Source: Lentisphaerota bacterium
GTDB lineage: Bacteria; Verrucomicrobiota; Lentisphaeria; Victivallales; Victivallaceae
Assembly (NCBI GenBank): GCA_015061805.1
Contig: SUVV01000003.1
Location: 62,001-126,000, forward strand
Reading direction: 5' to 3'
Length of the DNA stretch: 64,000 nucleotides
In this document: positions 32,765 through 41,614 of the stretch, piece after piece
Layout: the number at the start of each line of letters is the position of its first letter
Position numbering within the stretch: the first letter of the stretch is position 1
Position numbers and translations under genes: made by a program
The notes under the pieces: generated by a model
Seen by the model: only the letters and a program-made list of their open reading frames with translations
Databases searched by the model: none
Told to the model about the DNA's origin: nothing

Positions 32765-33508
32765 TCAGTTAAGGTAACTGTATTTTCCGACTGCTTCGAC
32801 AGCGGTAATACTTTTCAATTCCTGCATAAAGCGGATGACCGTTGCTTCATCGGCGCATTTGAGATCTTTGACAGCCCCCGGACGGTCAAGGGTATTCAAC
32901 TGAACCCGGTCAACCTGCAATTCTCCAATGATTTCGGCAAATCTGCCGATCGATTCATCGCTGTCATTGATTCCCGGCGTAATGAATAATTCCAGATGCA
33001 CCGGCATCGGCGCGCGGGGCAGATAATCCTTGAGCACGGCAATGAATTTGTCAAACGGCATCTCTGCCACCGGACGGTTTACCGCTTCATATTCGGCGGC
33101 ATTGGAACCGTCCAGCGACGGAATGAGCAGATCGATCTTTTCGATCTCCTGCTGCAGTTTGGCATCTCCCAGCAGCAGCCCGTTGGTCAGCAGACACACC
33201 TTGTATTGCGGATAACGGCTCTTGAGAAAATCCACCACATCACCGATACGGGAATTCAAGGTAGGTTCCCCGGAACCGGAAAAGGTGATATAATCCAATT
33301 GCGGAGCCGGACTGAGGGTCTCTTCCAACTCTTTGAGTACGACATCCACCGGGACATATTCCCGGCGTTCCATAGTGAGTAAAGTGGTTGCTCTTGCTTC
33401 GCAGTAAATGCAATCCAGCGGGCAGGTTTTCAACGGAACCATATCGACTCCGAGCGAACATCCCAGCCGCCGGGAAGTGACCGGACCGAAAACATATTTC
33501 TTTATCAT
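32765..33508 (-). CDS. Radical SAM protein (COG0731-like)
   Basis: 247 residues. Near the N-terminus CPLDCIYCE gives the CxxxCxxC 4Fe-4S/SAM motif, preceded by FGPVTSRRLGCSLGVDMVP, which is typical of a family related to the MoaA-like and TYW1-like COG0731 proteins. FSGSGEPTLN is the SAM-binding GGE-like motif. The substrate is unknown. It overlaps the end of the O-antigen-ligase-like gene by 4 nt and is the last gene of the ftsA-ftsZ-pepF operon. Confidence 0.82.
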   Translation of the reverse strand: MIKKYVFGPVTSRRLGCSLGVDMVPLKTCPLDCIYCEARATTLLTMERREYVPVDVVLKELEETLSPAPQLDYITFSGSGEPTLNSRIGDVVDFLKSRYPQYKVCLLTNGLLLGDAKLQQEIEKIDLLIPSLDGSNAAEYEAVNRPVAEMPFDKFIAVLKDYLPRAPMPVHLELFITPGINDSDESIGRFAEIIGELQVDRVQLNTLDRPGAVKDLKCADEATVIRFMQELKSITAVEAVGKYSYLN

Positions 33509-35343
33509 TTAACATCCTCAACCGTAAAGTTGAAATCAACCGGAAACATCAGTCGGTTATCCGGATGTTCCAACGAATATTTGGGATTGCGCGGAAAAAG
33601 TCCTTGCGCCTTTTTCAACAATTTCACCCCGGCACCGAAATCCCCTCTCCGGCAGGCAAGCCGTGCCAGGCGGCGGTAAATTCCCGGCCGCCGGGGATTG
33701 AGCATCAGCGCTTTCAAATAGCGTTCATGCGCCCGTTCCAAATCGCCGTTTGCGAAAAAATAATCACCGGCAAGTTCCGGTATCAGCGCCAGTCCTGGAC
33801 GCGCCTGAGCAGCATCGGATTCCACTTTTTCCATCGATACCCCGGCGTAACGGGAACGGGTGTTCACATCACCGGGATTGAGAAAATCGGTGAATTCGGC
33901 AAGTTTGATCTCTCCCCGCAGGAAATAGATATTCCCCGCACCGGCAAGAATTGCAAATCCGGCAAACAGCGGCAGCATCCATCCTGATTTCCGGGACAAT
34001 TCACCGCACGGCGGCGGCAGAGCACTGAAGTAAAGCAAAAGGATCCCTGCCATGATCGCCGGGATATGAAAATCACAATCCATGAGTATGTGCAAGGTGA
34101 AAAATAATCCGCTCCAGAATACCGCACATTGCCAACTCCGGTCAAAACGGTGTTTCCACAACAGCATCAGCGGATAGATCAGCGCCGCCGCCATCAGCAA
34201 TCCCGCCGGGATGCCGCATTGTCCGGCAAATGCCGCCACCACATTGTGCGGATCGCGGGCGGCTTCATCAGTCGAAGAAAGTTTTATCTCCATGTGACGG
34301 TAGAAAAAACCGCCCCATCCGGCTCCGGTCAATGGATTTTCTCTGACCAGCACCGCCGAAGTCCGCAGATAATCTGCCCTCTCCGCCATCGAACCGAATC
34401 CTCTGCCGTAACGCAGAGCAAAGCACGCTCCGCCGGCAAGCAGCAGCAGGGCCAATATCCCGGCGATCAATTTGTAACGCAGTTTCACTGCCGGAGCGGA
34501 AAATGCCGCGATCACTCCGGCGATGACGACCGTCAATATCACGCTCCGGGAGCGGCACAGCAGCAGTGCTCCTCCGGTCACAAGCAATCCGGCAAAACAG
34601 AACAGCGGCACACTGACATTGACCGGAGAAAAATTCTTTCCCCACTCTCTGCCGAAATAAAATATCAACGGCAATACGATCAGGATGATCCCTGCCAGCG
34701 CATTGGGCGAAGCCAGAAAAGAGGTGACCCGGGTATCTGCCATTTTCAAACGTATCGCTTCCGGGATATTGATTCCCGCCGCCATCTGTTCAGCGATGAA
34801 CTTTTTCAATTCATCGAATCCGAAAAAGTATTGATAGTAGGCATAACATGCGGTTATCAATACGCCTGCCAACAGCGCCGCCGCCATCCGTTTCAGCCAA
34901 CGGGAGTCGACGCTGTGCATCACTCCCACCGCAAGGGCCCACGCCGCGATCCCGGCGGTATTGGAAAATTCCCCCCAGGCAAAATCGATATCTCTGCCGG
35001 ATGTCAGTGATCCCGGCACTGCCGCAAGCACGATCCCGGCGCTCCACAGCAGCAGCATCACACCGCTGGAATTCCGGAAATTTCCCCGGTACGGCAGGCA
35101 GCACGCAGTGATCAGCAGCAGCAAACTGCTCCAGATCCCGAAAGAGTGTGCCGCCCAGGTAATAGTGAAATACGCCGCAACATCTGCCGGAAAAAATCCG
35201 GATGCTTCGGTCATCGCCGCGATCGTCCCCCACTTAAGCGGCAGCAGCAAAGCCGTCACCACCAGCAGAATTCCCGGCAGTTTCACTCTCCAGCCGGAAA
35301 TCCCGGCGGAAATTGTATTGTTTTCAGCAGAAAAATTTGCCAT
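33505..35343 (-). CDS. O-antigen ligase/polymerase-like membrane protein with C-terminal TPR
   Basis: 612 residues. About ten to twelve membrane segments cover the first ~450 residues. The Wzy/WaaL-type signature lies around FLASPNALAGIILIVLPLIF and ENPLTGAGWGGFFYRHMEI, the latter followed by DPHNVVAAFAGQCGIPAGLL, the periplasmic loop and His conserved in WaaL/Wzy_C proteins. The C-terminal ~110 residues form TPR-like helices (LAGDYFFANGDLERAHERYL, RLARLACRRGDFGAGVKLL). It would join or polymerise O-antigen or another surface glycan. It starts right after pepF. Confidence 0.75.
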   Translation of the reverse strand: MANFSAENNTISAGISGWRVKLPGILLVVTALLLPLKWGTIAAMTEASGFFPADVAAYFTITWAAHSFGIWSSLLLLITACCLPYRGNFRNSSGVMLLLWSAGIVLAAVPGSLTSGRDIDFAWGEFSNTAGIAAWALAVGVMHSVDSRWLKRMAAALLAGVLITACYAYYQYFFGFDELKKFIAEQMAAGINIPEAIRLKMADTRVTSFLASPNALAGIILIVLPLIFYFGREWGKNFSPVNVSVPLFCFAGLLVTGGALLLCRSRSVILTVVIAGVIAAFSAPAVKLRYKLIAGILALLLLAGGACFALRYGRGFGSMAERADYLRTSAVLVRENPLTGAGWGGFFYRHMEIKLSSTDEAARDPHNVVAAFAGQCGIPAGLLMAAALIYPLMLLWKHRFDRSWQCAVFWSGLFFTLHILMDCDFHIPAIMAGILLLYFSALPPPCGELSRKSGWMLPLFAGFAILAGAGNIYFLRGEIKLAEFTDFLNPGDVNTRSRYAGVSMEKVESDAAQARPGLALIPELAGDYFFANGDLERAHERYLKALMLNPRRPGIYRRLARLACRRGDFGAGVKLLKKAQGLFPRNPKYSLEHPDNRLMFPVDFNFTVEDVK

Positions 35344-35344
35344 A

Positions 35345-37123
35345 TCAGGAGAGCAGTTTCAATTCCTTACGGAGCCCGGAGACCGTATCTTTGAAAAATC
35401 CGAGCGCCGCCGAAATCGGTTCGGGAGTGGAAAGATCGACTCCGGCATCGCGCATGATGTCCAGAACATCTTTGGAATCACCCGCTTTGAGGAAATTCAA
35501 ATAGGCTTCCACCGCCGCCGGGTCACCGGAGAGAATACGTTCCGACAGGCGGATCGCCGCCGACATGCCGGTTGCATATTTGTAGACGTAGAAATTGTAG
35601 TGGAAGTGAGGTATCCGCGCCCATTCCAGAGCGATTTGCGGATCGGTTTCCACAAACGGGCCATGATATTCGGCGTTGAGTTTGAAGTAGTTTTCATCAA
35701 GGAAATCTGCCGTCAGCACTTCACCATCCCAGACCGCCCGGTGAATGCCGAGTTCAAATTCGGCAAACATGGTCTGCCGGTAGATGGTGGCGCGGATCTC
35801 ATCTGCCAAATGGCCGAGCAGATAGGCGCGGAATGCCGGATCATCGGTATTCTGCAGCAGATAACGCGACAGCAGAAGTTCATTGGTGGTACTTGCCACC
35901 TCTGCCACAAATATTTCGTAATCCGAATAGTGATAATGCTGATACTTGCGGGAATAAAAACTGTGCATGGAGTGTCCCAGTTCATGCGCGAGCGTGAACA
36001 CATCATCAAAAGTATTCTGGAAGTTAAGCAGCAAATAGGGACGGCTGTCATAACATCCGGAAGAGTATGCTCCGGAACGTTTTCCCTGCCGTTCCGGTAC
36101 ATCTATCCAGCGTTCATCCCATGCCCGCTTGAGATTTGCCGCGTAGTCTTCCCCCAGGGGCAGCAGGGCATTTTTGACCAGTTCTGAAGCCTGATCAAAG
36201 GAGTATTCCCGGCGGCAATCGGAGGCAAGCGGACAATGAAGGTCGTACATATCGACCTTTTCCAATCCCAGTACTTCGCCCCGGAGTTTGAAGTAATCAA
36301 AAAGTCCGTCCAGATTATCGTGAACAGCGGAAATCAGATTGAGATAGACATTTTCCGGAATATTGTCCGGATAGAGCGCCTGCTGAAGCGCTGAATCAAA
36401 TTTGCGTATCCGGGCAGAAGCAACATGGCGCTTGACGGTGGCATCCAGAGTCACCGCGAAGGTGTTGCGGAACTTGCCGTAAGTGTTGTAAAGTTTGCGG
36501 AAAGCCGCCCGCCGCACGCTGCGGTCAGACGATTCCAGAAAACGGCGGTAACTGCCATGAGTGAGAGTCTGCATCTTTCCGTCTTCGCCCTTGACTCTGC
36601 CGAAGCGCAGATCGGTATCATTCAAAGTGGAAAAGAGATCGTCGGAAGTCCCCAGCACATCGGACAACTGCCCCAGCAGACGCTCTTCACATTCGCTCAA
36701 AATATGCTTTTTTTCCCGCAGAAGTTCTTCGATACTGCGGCGGTAAAAGGCGAGTTCTCCGGATTGGAGCAGTTCTTTCATCCGTTCGTCCGGGATCGCC
36801 ATGACCTCGGGAGCGAACCACGCTTCCAGTTCAGATAAGGCTGCGAGTTTGGCGCTGATCCGGTCGACCCGCGCCCGGTTCACACCGATCGAAGTATTTT
36901 CATCAGAGCGCAAATGGGCGTAGGTATAAAGTTTTTCAGCGAGGCGGTCAAAGGCATCGGAAACTTCGATGGCCTCCCGGAAAATCGCGGGGGATTCCGC
37001 CAGACGTCCCCGGTAACCGGCGAATTTTCCGGCATAACTTTCCAGTTTGGCATAATCTTCTTCCCAGAGTTCGACAGAACTGTAGAGAGCCTCAAGATCC
37101 CAATTCATTTCAGATTTTTTCAT
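35345..37123 (-). CDS. pepF: Oligoendopeptidase F (M3B metallopeptidase)
   Basis: 592 residues, the normal length for PepF. The zinc motif HELGHSMH is at about 380-387, with the third ligand Glu in VAEVASTTNE (about 408). The N-terminal helical region (LEALYSSVELWEEDYAKLES) and the C-terminal HFHYNFYVYKYATGMSAA segment are typical. It degrades oligopeptides of 7-17 residues in the cytosol. It is located between ftsZ (54-nt gap) and the ligase-like gene. Confidence 0.94.
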   Translation of the reverse strand: MKKSEMNWDLEALYSSVELWEEDYAKLESYAGKFAGYRGRLAESPAIFREAIEVSDAFDRLAEKLYTYAHLRSDENTSIGVNRARVDRISAKLAALSELEAWFAPEVMAIPDERMKELLQSGELAFYRRSIEELLREKKHILSECEERLLGQLSDVLGTSDDLFSTLNDTDLRFGRVKGEDGKMQTLTHGSYRRFLESSDRSVRRAAFRKLYNTYGKFRNTFAVTLDATVKRHVASARIRKFDSALQQALYPDNIPENVYLNLISAVHDNLDGLFDYFKLRGEVLGLEKVDMYDLHCPLASDCRREYSFDQASELVKNALLPLGEDYAANLKRAWDERWIDVPERQGKRSGAYSSGCYDSRPYLLLNFQNTFDDVFTLAHELGHSMHSFYSRKYQHYHYSDYEIFVAEVASTTNELLLSRYLLQNTDDPAFRAYLLGHLADEIRATIYRQTMFAEFELGIHRAVWDGEVLTADFLDENYFKLNAEYHGPFVETDPQIALEWARIPHFHYNFYVYKYATGMSAAIRLSERILSGDPAAVEAYLNFLKAGDSKDVLDIMRDAGVDLSTPEPISAALGFFKDTVSGLRKELKLLS

Positions 37124-37177
37124 AACAGTAAACTTTCCTGATTCGAGAGATTCAGTATATCAGCGCCGCAGGAGCAC

Positions 37178-38359
37178 TCACTTGCCCTGATCGATAAAAA
37201 TACCGCGCCGCTTGAAAGTCGGCACATCCAGATCTTCGCCGTTGAAGAAATCCGGGGTGCTGTTTTCCATGATACCCTTGTCATCGGTATCAAGATCAAG
37301 GGTCTGCTGGACAAATGCGGCATCGGACGGATTCAAATTTCTTCTGGCGGCGGCACTGCGGCGCACCGGGGTTTCAGCAACGGCCGGAGTTTCCGGTTTT
37401 TTATCGGTGTAACGCACGGTCAGAGCGGTGATCTGCACCATACCGTCCCATGCGGCGGCGCTTCCGGCACCGATCAGGATCTTGCGGTCGACCGACTTAT
37501 CCAGTTGACTGCAGGCAAGATCAAGTACACTTTTGGCAGATCCCAGAGAGAGTTGCGTGCCGCCGATAACAGTAAAAATCACCGCATCTGCGCGCTGAAG
37601 TTCAGCCGGGCCTCCGAGCAGCGGAGAAAGCATCATTTTTTCGACCGCCGCTTCGAGCGATTCGCCCTCCGCAGTCGACACCACACCGACGCCCAGCGAA
37701 CAGAGTGCATTGGGCTTCAGCAATGCCGAGAAAGTGGCAACATCCGCGCTGAAAATATTTCCGGCAAGCAGAATCGATGAAAGCGCCACTGCCGTCCGTG
37801 CCATTTCAACATCAGCAAGTTCCAGCGCCTGCGCCAACGGAGTTTCCGGAGCCAGCGTGGAAAACAGCAGATCATTGGGCAGCGCGATCAGACAATCCGC
37901 CAACGGCAGAAGATCCGAACAGATCCGGTCATCCGCCTGCTTGCGTCTGCCGTAACCTTCCATGGCAAACGGCAGAGAAAGCATCAGCATCGTGGTAATG
38001 TGCAGATGACGCGCCACGCCCAGAATAACCGGCAGTCCGCCGCTGCACATACCGCCGCCCAGACCGCCGATGATCAACAGGATCTCAGTACCTTCAAGTA
38101 TCTTCGCCAGACGGGGGCGTTCGACTGCGGCGGCACTGCGTCCGAGGATATCGTTGCCGCCGCAACCGCGGCCGGAACGCAGATTCATACCGGCGATGAT
38201 ACAGTTTTCGGCAGGCAGACCGGATTCTTTCAAACTTTCAGTATCGGAATCCATCGCCAGCAAACGCAATTTTTCCGCGCCGGGAGTTCCGGCGATCCGG
38301 CGGATGATCCGGCATCCGGCGCCGCCAAGCGCCAGCAGAGTGACTTTGTGTCCGTCCAT
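37178..38359 (-). CDS. ftsZ: Highly divergent FtsZ
   Basis: 393 residues directly behind ftsA. FtsZ landmarks: ALGGAGCRIIRRI (T1), AMDSDTESL (T2, normally NTD), CLIALPNDLL with PLAQALELAD, SADVATF (T7 region) and LGVGVVSTAEG with SPLLGG. The tubulin signature GGGTGTG is GGGMCSG at 101-107, and the T7 motif NxDFxxD reads NIFSADV (201-207), so one catalytic Asp is Phe203 and only Asp206 remains. The C-terminal peptide EDLDVPTFKRRG keeps the FtsA/ZipA-binding consensus D(I/V)PxFxRR. It presumably forms the Z-ring with altered GTPase behaviour, or is a non-hydrolysing paralogue. Confidence 0.85.
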   Translation of the reverse strand: MDGHKVTLLALGGAGCRIIRRIAGTPGAEKLRLLAMDSDTESLKESGLPAENCIIAGMNLRSGRGCGGNDILGRSAAAVERPRLAKILEGTEILLIIGGLGGGMCSGGLPVILGVARHLHITTMLMLSLPFAMEGYGRRKQADDRICSDLLPLADCLIALPNDLLFSTLAPETPLAQALELADVEMARTAVALSSILLAGNIFSADVATFSALLKPNALCSLGVGVVSTAEGESLEAAVEKMMLSPLLGGPAELQRADAVIFTVIGGTQLSLGSAKSVLDLACSQLDKSVDRKILIGAGSAAAWDGMVQITALTVRYTDKKPETPAVAETPVRRSAAARRNLNPSDAAFVQQTLDLDTDDKGIMENSTPDFFNGEDLDVPTFKRRGIFIDQGK

Positions 38360-38361
38360 AG

Positions 38362-39579
38362 TTACGCCCTCCCCCCGAATTTGATCCGGTTGAACAATTT
38401 ACTCAACATCGTATTACCGGGAAGTTCGTCCACAAAATCCGGCGCGATCTGCAATGCTCCCCAGATCACGCTGAAACGGGGATCAGCCAGTGATTTGTAT
38501 TTGGGATTGAGCGGCATCACCGTACGGCAGGGAATGTCAAATACAGAAGTGAAAATATCTTTCACCGGAGCATACAACGCCCCGCCGCCGGTCAGCAATC
38601 CTCCGGCGCCAAGCGTATTGAGATTGTGCTTGTCGGAAATTTTGCGGCGGATCATGTCAATAAGTTCGCGCAGCCGGAGTTCAACAATGGTCTCACAGCT
38701 GCTGACCGGAATTTTGCGGGTATAACGGCCGCGCGGGATTTCGATGAATTCCTGATGATCGCGGATGGCACTTGCCAGAATTCCGGCTGAAAAGAAGTTG
38801 CGGCAGGTGTCGATCGGCAGATCCAAACCGATAGCAAGATCGTTTGCCGCATGTTCCATGCCGACCCGGATGACACCGGATTCCCGGACACCGCCATCGA
38901 CATTGAGCAAATATTCCGTAGTTCCGGCACCGATATCCAGCAGAATAAAGCCGTTTTCCTGTTCATTATTATCAACGGCGCCGCTGACTCCGGCAAGGAT
39001 GGAAAAGACCGGTTCAATGCTCACATCTTCAAAGCCGGCCTCATGAAGCGCCTGAACAAACGGGTTCAGACGGCGGCTGTTGGCGCTGACCACATGGACA
39101 TCCGCTTCCAGATATTTTCCGGATTGTCCGCAGGGTTCGATGACCCGCCGCTGGTCAAGAGTGAAACTGGACGGACAGAGGTTGATGATCTCTCTGCCGT
39201 TGGTCAATGCCAGATTGCGGGCGGCTTCGGTGACGGTACGTTTTTCATTTTCGGTCACGATACCGTTGGGTGTATTGACGGTGATCCGGGCGGTTTCCTG
39301 ATGGGAAGTGATACCGCCGCCGGTGACTGCAACGGTGATCACCCGACAGTCAGAAAGATTGCAATCCGCCTTTTTTTCGGCGATATCGAAAGCCTTGCGC
39401 AAGACCTCTACCGCGCGTTTCATGTCGGATATCTCCCCTTTCACCACAGCGTTTCCGCTGGCGACTGCTCCGGAACCGATCAGTTCGACCTTGTTTTTAG
39501 CGGTCAGTTCACCGATAAGGACGCTGATCTTGGAGGTTCCGAACTCCACTGCACATACAATATTTTGATTACTGAACAT
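38362..39579 (-). CDS. ftsA: Cell division protein FtsA
   Basis: Actin-like protein that tethers FtsZ to the membrane. 405 residues starting MFSNQNIVCAVEFGTSKISV; a GTG four codons upstream is a less likely start. Phosphate 1 loop: VEFGTSKISVLIGE. SHS2/1C domain: RRVIEPCGQSGKYLEADVHV. Phosphate 2: LLDIGAGTTEYLL. Adenosine region: LTGGGALYAPV. The C-terminus MLSKLFNRIKFGG is an amphipathic helix suited to membrane binding. ftsZ starts 2 nt after its stop codon. Confidence 0.93.
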   Translation of the reverse strand: MFSNQNIVCAVEFGTSKISVLIGELTAKNKVELIGSGAVASGNAVVKGEISDMKRAVEVLRKAFDIAEKKADCNLSDCRVITVAVTGGGITSHQETARITVNTPNGIVTENEKRTVTEAARNLALTNGREIINLCPSSFTLDQRRVIEPCGQSGKYLEADVHVVSANSRRLNPFVQALHEAGFEDVSIEPVFSILAGVSGAVDNNEQENGFILLDIGAGTTEYLLNVDGGVRESGVIRVGMEHAANDLAIGLDLPIDTCRNFFSAGILASAIRDHQEFIEIPRGRYTRKIPVSSCETIVELRLRELIDMIRRKISDKHNLNTLGAGGLLTGGGALYAPVKDIFTSVFDIPCRTVMPLNPKYKSLADPRFSVIWGALQIAPDFVDELPGNTMLSKLFNRIKFGGRA

Positions 39580-39620
39580 AATTCCGGACACGATATTTAT
39601 TTATATACATATTCAAGGGA

Positions 39621-39648
39621 AATATATCACATTTGGAAGATTATTCAA
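39621..39648 (-). promoter_or_regulatory. Promoter of the ftsA-ftsZ-pepF operon
   Basis: TTGAAT, a 16-bp spacer and TATATT on the minus strand, about 42 nt ahead of the ftsA ATG. No other promoter is evident before the radical SAM gene, so five genes may be co-transcribed. Confidence 0.6.
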
Positions 39649-39710
39649 GTTACTCCGGGAAATTAATAGAAATTTTATCGGATAATCCGGAAGCCATCCC
39701 GCCCCGCAGA

Positions 39711-39745
39711 CAAAAACGGCGCTCCGGCAACTAAACCGGAACGCC
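39711..39745 (-). terminator. Terminator of the 2-hydroxyacid dehydrogenase gene
   Basis: On the minus strand CGGCGTTCCGG pairs with CCGGAGCGCCG around a 7-nt loop (one wobble-type mismatch) and is followed by TTTTTG. It is a standard intrinsic terminator about 20 nt after the stop codon and insulates the downstream ftsA promoter. Confidence 0.8.
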
Positions 39746-39766
39746 GCAAAAAGCAGTTGTGAATTA

Positions 39767-40729
39767 TCAGGATTTGCTGGTGATCAGAATATCTTCAGTG
39801 ACTTCATAGCGGAGTTCGCCTCCGGAGATGAAGCGTTTGAATTCGTCAATCATGTATTCGCTCATACGGTGGACTTCATCGTTGAGCGAACCGGCGATGT
39901 GACTGGAAAGTTTAACATTGGGCAGAGTGTAAAGTTCCGAACCTTCGGCCGGGGGTTCCGGGAAAGTCACATCCAGCAGGGCTGTCAGATCGGGACGCGC
40001 TTTCAAAACATCGATCATATCGGCTTCGTTGACCTGTGCGCCGCGTCCGGTGTTGATGAAGGTGGCGCCGTGCCGCATGGATTCAAAATGAGTACGGTTG
40101 ATCACACCGATGTTGTCGTCGCGGTTGGGCAGATGGTTGCTGACGACGAAAGCGGTTTTGAAAGCCTCTTCCAGAGAGATCGTGCGGAGTTCCGGGCGGG
40201 ACGGAATGGCGATGACGTTGACATTGAAATTTTTAAGCAGTGCCTGAATTTTGGTGGAGATCGCACCGTCACCAATCAACGCAACCGTATCACCATAGAT
40301 ACCGGGACCGCGGAAAGCACCTTTCCATCCCTTGGAATGAACATCGCGGGTGTTGAGAAAATATCCTTTGAGAGCAAGCAGGATCTGGGCAAGACTGAAT
40401 TCCGCAACCGGTATCGCATTAGCATGCCACGCGCTGAACACCCGGATATTGCGGGCAAAGAACGGACGGACAAAACGGTCGGTGGCACCGGCTCCGTAAA
40501 AGAGCGCTTTGAGGTTGGGGACATAAGCTGCCAGTTCCTCTTCCGAAGGAGCAAGCATACCCCAGGTGGAAAACATATATTCGACATCTTTGAAATCACC
40601 CTGCGACAGATCGGTGACGATTTCCGGATACAAATCGGTCAATTCGGCAAGTTCCGCCAATACCTCTTTGGTGTAGACGTAGTCAATATTAGCGGGAGCG
40701 TTGCAGACGATGATGGCTTTTGGTTTCAT
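39767..40729 (-). CDS. D-isomer-specific 2-hydroxyacid dehydrogenase family protein
   Basis: 320 residues. The NAD-binding region is VALIGDGAISTKI, a degenerate form of the usual GxGxxG. The catalytic Arg lies in INTGRGAQVNE, the Glu in TFPEPPAEGS and the His in LSSHIAGSLND, so the Arg/Glu/His triad is intact. It should reduce a 2-keto acid or oxidise the D-hydroxy acid; the substrate is unknown. It is a monocistronic gene with its own promoter and terminator. Confidence 0.88.
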   Translation of the reverse strand: MKPKAIIVCNAPANIDYVYTKEVLAELAELTDLYPEIVTDLSQGDFKDVEYMFSTWGMLAPSEEELAAYVPNLKALFYGAGATDRFVRPFFARNIRVFSAWHANAIPVAEFSLAQILLALKGYFLNTRDVHSKGWKGAFRGPGIYGDTVALIGDGAISTKIQALLKNFNVNVIAIPSRPELRTISLEEAFKTAFVVSNHLPNRDDNIGVINRTHFESMRHGATFINTGRGAQVNEADMIDVLKARPDLTALLDVTFPEPPAEGSELYTLPNVKLSSHIAGSLNDEVHRMSEYMIDEFKRFISGGELRYEVTEDILITSKS

Positions 40730-40762
40730 ATTGATATCTCCTTGAAAAATTGTTCGGGAAAT

Positions 40763-40790
40763 AATATAGTCCTAAAGTATTTTTTTTCAA
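40763..40790 (-). promoter_or_regulatory. Promoter of the 2-hydroxyacid dehydrogenase gene
   Basis: TTGAAA, a 16-bp spacer and TATATT on the minus strand, 34 nt ahead of the start codon. An AAGGAG site lies just before the ATG. Confidence 0.65.
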
Positions 40791-40869
40791 GGCTCCGTTG
40801 AAACGGTGTACCAATTATCTGAAGAAGATTTGCAAGCCGCCGGGAATCAGAAGCGGGAACGCTCTGTAT

Positions 40870-40901
40870 AAAAAAAAATGGCGCGTTCACAGGAACGCGC
40901 C
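40870..40901 (-). terminator. Terminator of the rubrerythrin gene
   Basis: On the minus strand a 9-bp perfect stem (GGCGCGTTC with GAACGCGCC) with a 4-nt loop is followed by A and a run of eight or more T. It is a textbook intrinsic terminator 16 nt after the rubrerythrin stop. Confidence 0.92.
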
Positions 40902-40916
40902 GGGGGGATCGACAGA

Positions 40917-41453
40917 TCAGTAGTTGGCCGCTTCGATTTCGAAGTAGGCCTTGGGATGAGCGCAGACCGGGCAGGCTTCCGGAGCGGCTTCACCGATGTA
41001 GATGTGACCGCAGTTGCGGCATTCCCAGCGGTTGGGAGCGACTCTGACGAAAACTTCGCCTTTTTTGACATTTTCCAACAACTTGAGATAACGTTCTTCG
41101 TGACGTTTTTCGATTTCAGCGACCCGGCGGAAGTTGCGGGCGAGAGCATCGAAACCTTCGGCTTCGGCAACGTCAGCGAAGTTCTTGTACATTTCGGTCC
41201 ATTCTTCATGTTCACCGGCAGCGGCGGCTTCGAGGTTGGCCATGGTGTCACCGATGCCGTTCAGGGCCTTGAACCAGAGTTTGGCATGTTCTTTTTCGTT
41301 ATTGGCGGTCTGTTCAAAGATCGCGGCGATCTGCTCATAGCCTTCCTTGCGGGCGGCGGAGGCGAAGTAGGTGTATTTGTTACGGGCCTGGGATTCACCG
41401 GCGAAAGCATAGAGCAAATTCTGTTCAGTCTTGGTTCCTTTGAGATCAGCCAT
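40917..41453 (-). CDS. rbr: Rubrerythrin
   Basis: Peroxide-scavenging diiron protein of anaerobes, reducing hydrogen peroxide with electrons from rubredoxin/NAD(P)H. 178 residues. The ferritin-like four-helix bundle has the metal ligands in [26 protein letters not shown] and [10 protein letters not shown]. The C-terminal rubredoxin domain has CRNCGHIY and CPVCAHP. Monocistronic, with a promoter overlapped by a palindrome that may bind a peroxide- or metal-sensing repressor. Confidence 0.96.
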   Translation of the reverse strand: MADLKGTKTEQNLLYAFAGESQARNKYTYFASAARKEGYEQIAAIFEQTANNEKEHAKLWFKALNGIGDTMANLEAAAAGEHEEWTEMYKNFADVAEAEGFDALARNFRRVAEIEKRHEERYLKLLENVKKGEVFVRVAPNRWECRNCGHIYIGEAAPEACPVCAHPKAYFEIEAANY

Positions 41454-41509
41454 TTTAATTTTCTCCTGTTTTTGTTGTTCAGAGTTTTCACACCCTTATT
41501 TGGTTTACC

Positions 41510-41542
41510 GTGATAATATAGTATTGATTATCACTTTTGCAA
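41510..41542 (-). promoter_or_regulatory. Rubrerythrin promoter with overlapping palindromic operator
   Basis: On the minus strand TTGCAA (41537-41542), a 16-bp spacer and TATATT (41515-41520) form the promoter. A perfect inverted repeat GTGATAAT-N9-ATTATCAC (41510-41534) covers the spacer and -10 box. The GATAAT/ATTATC cores recall Fur/PerR-type boxes, but the spacing is not the standard 7-1-7. Repressor control is therefore likely, the regulator unknown. Confidence 0.65.
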
Positions 41543-41614
41543 ATCAAAATTCATATTTTTTTCAAAAAAATTTAATTTTTTCAATTCCGGATATCGGTTT
41601 TCTCCGGAAACTGC

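Noticed and set aside
32151-32772. Overlapping plus-strand ORFs through the 32-kb array with a recurring Cys/Arg-rich peptide
   Set aside because: The peptide repeats because the DNA repeats; it appears in more than one frame, no ribosome site fits, and the same peptide is read from the 44-kb array on the other strand. It is a by-product of the R1 palindromes.
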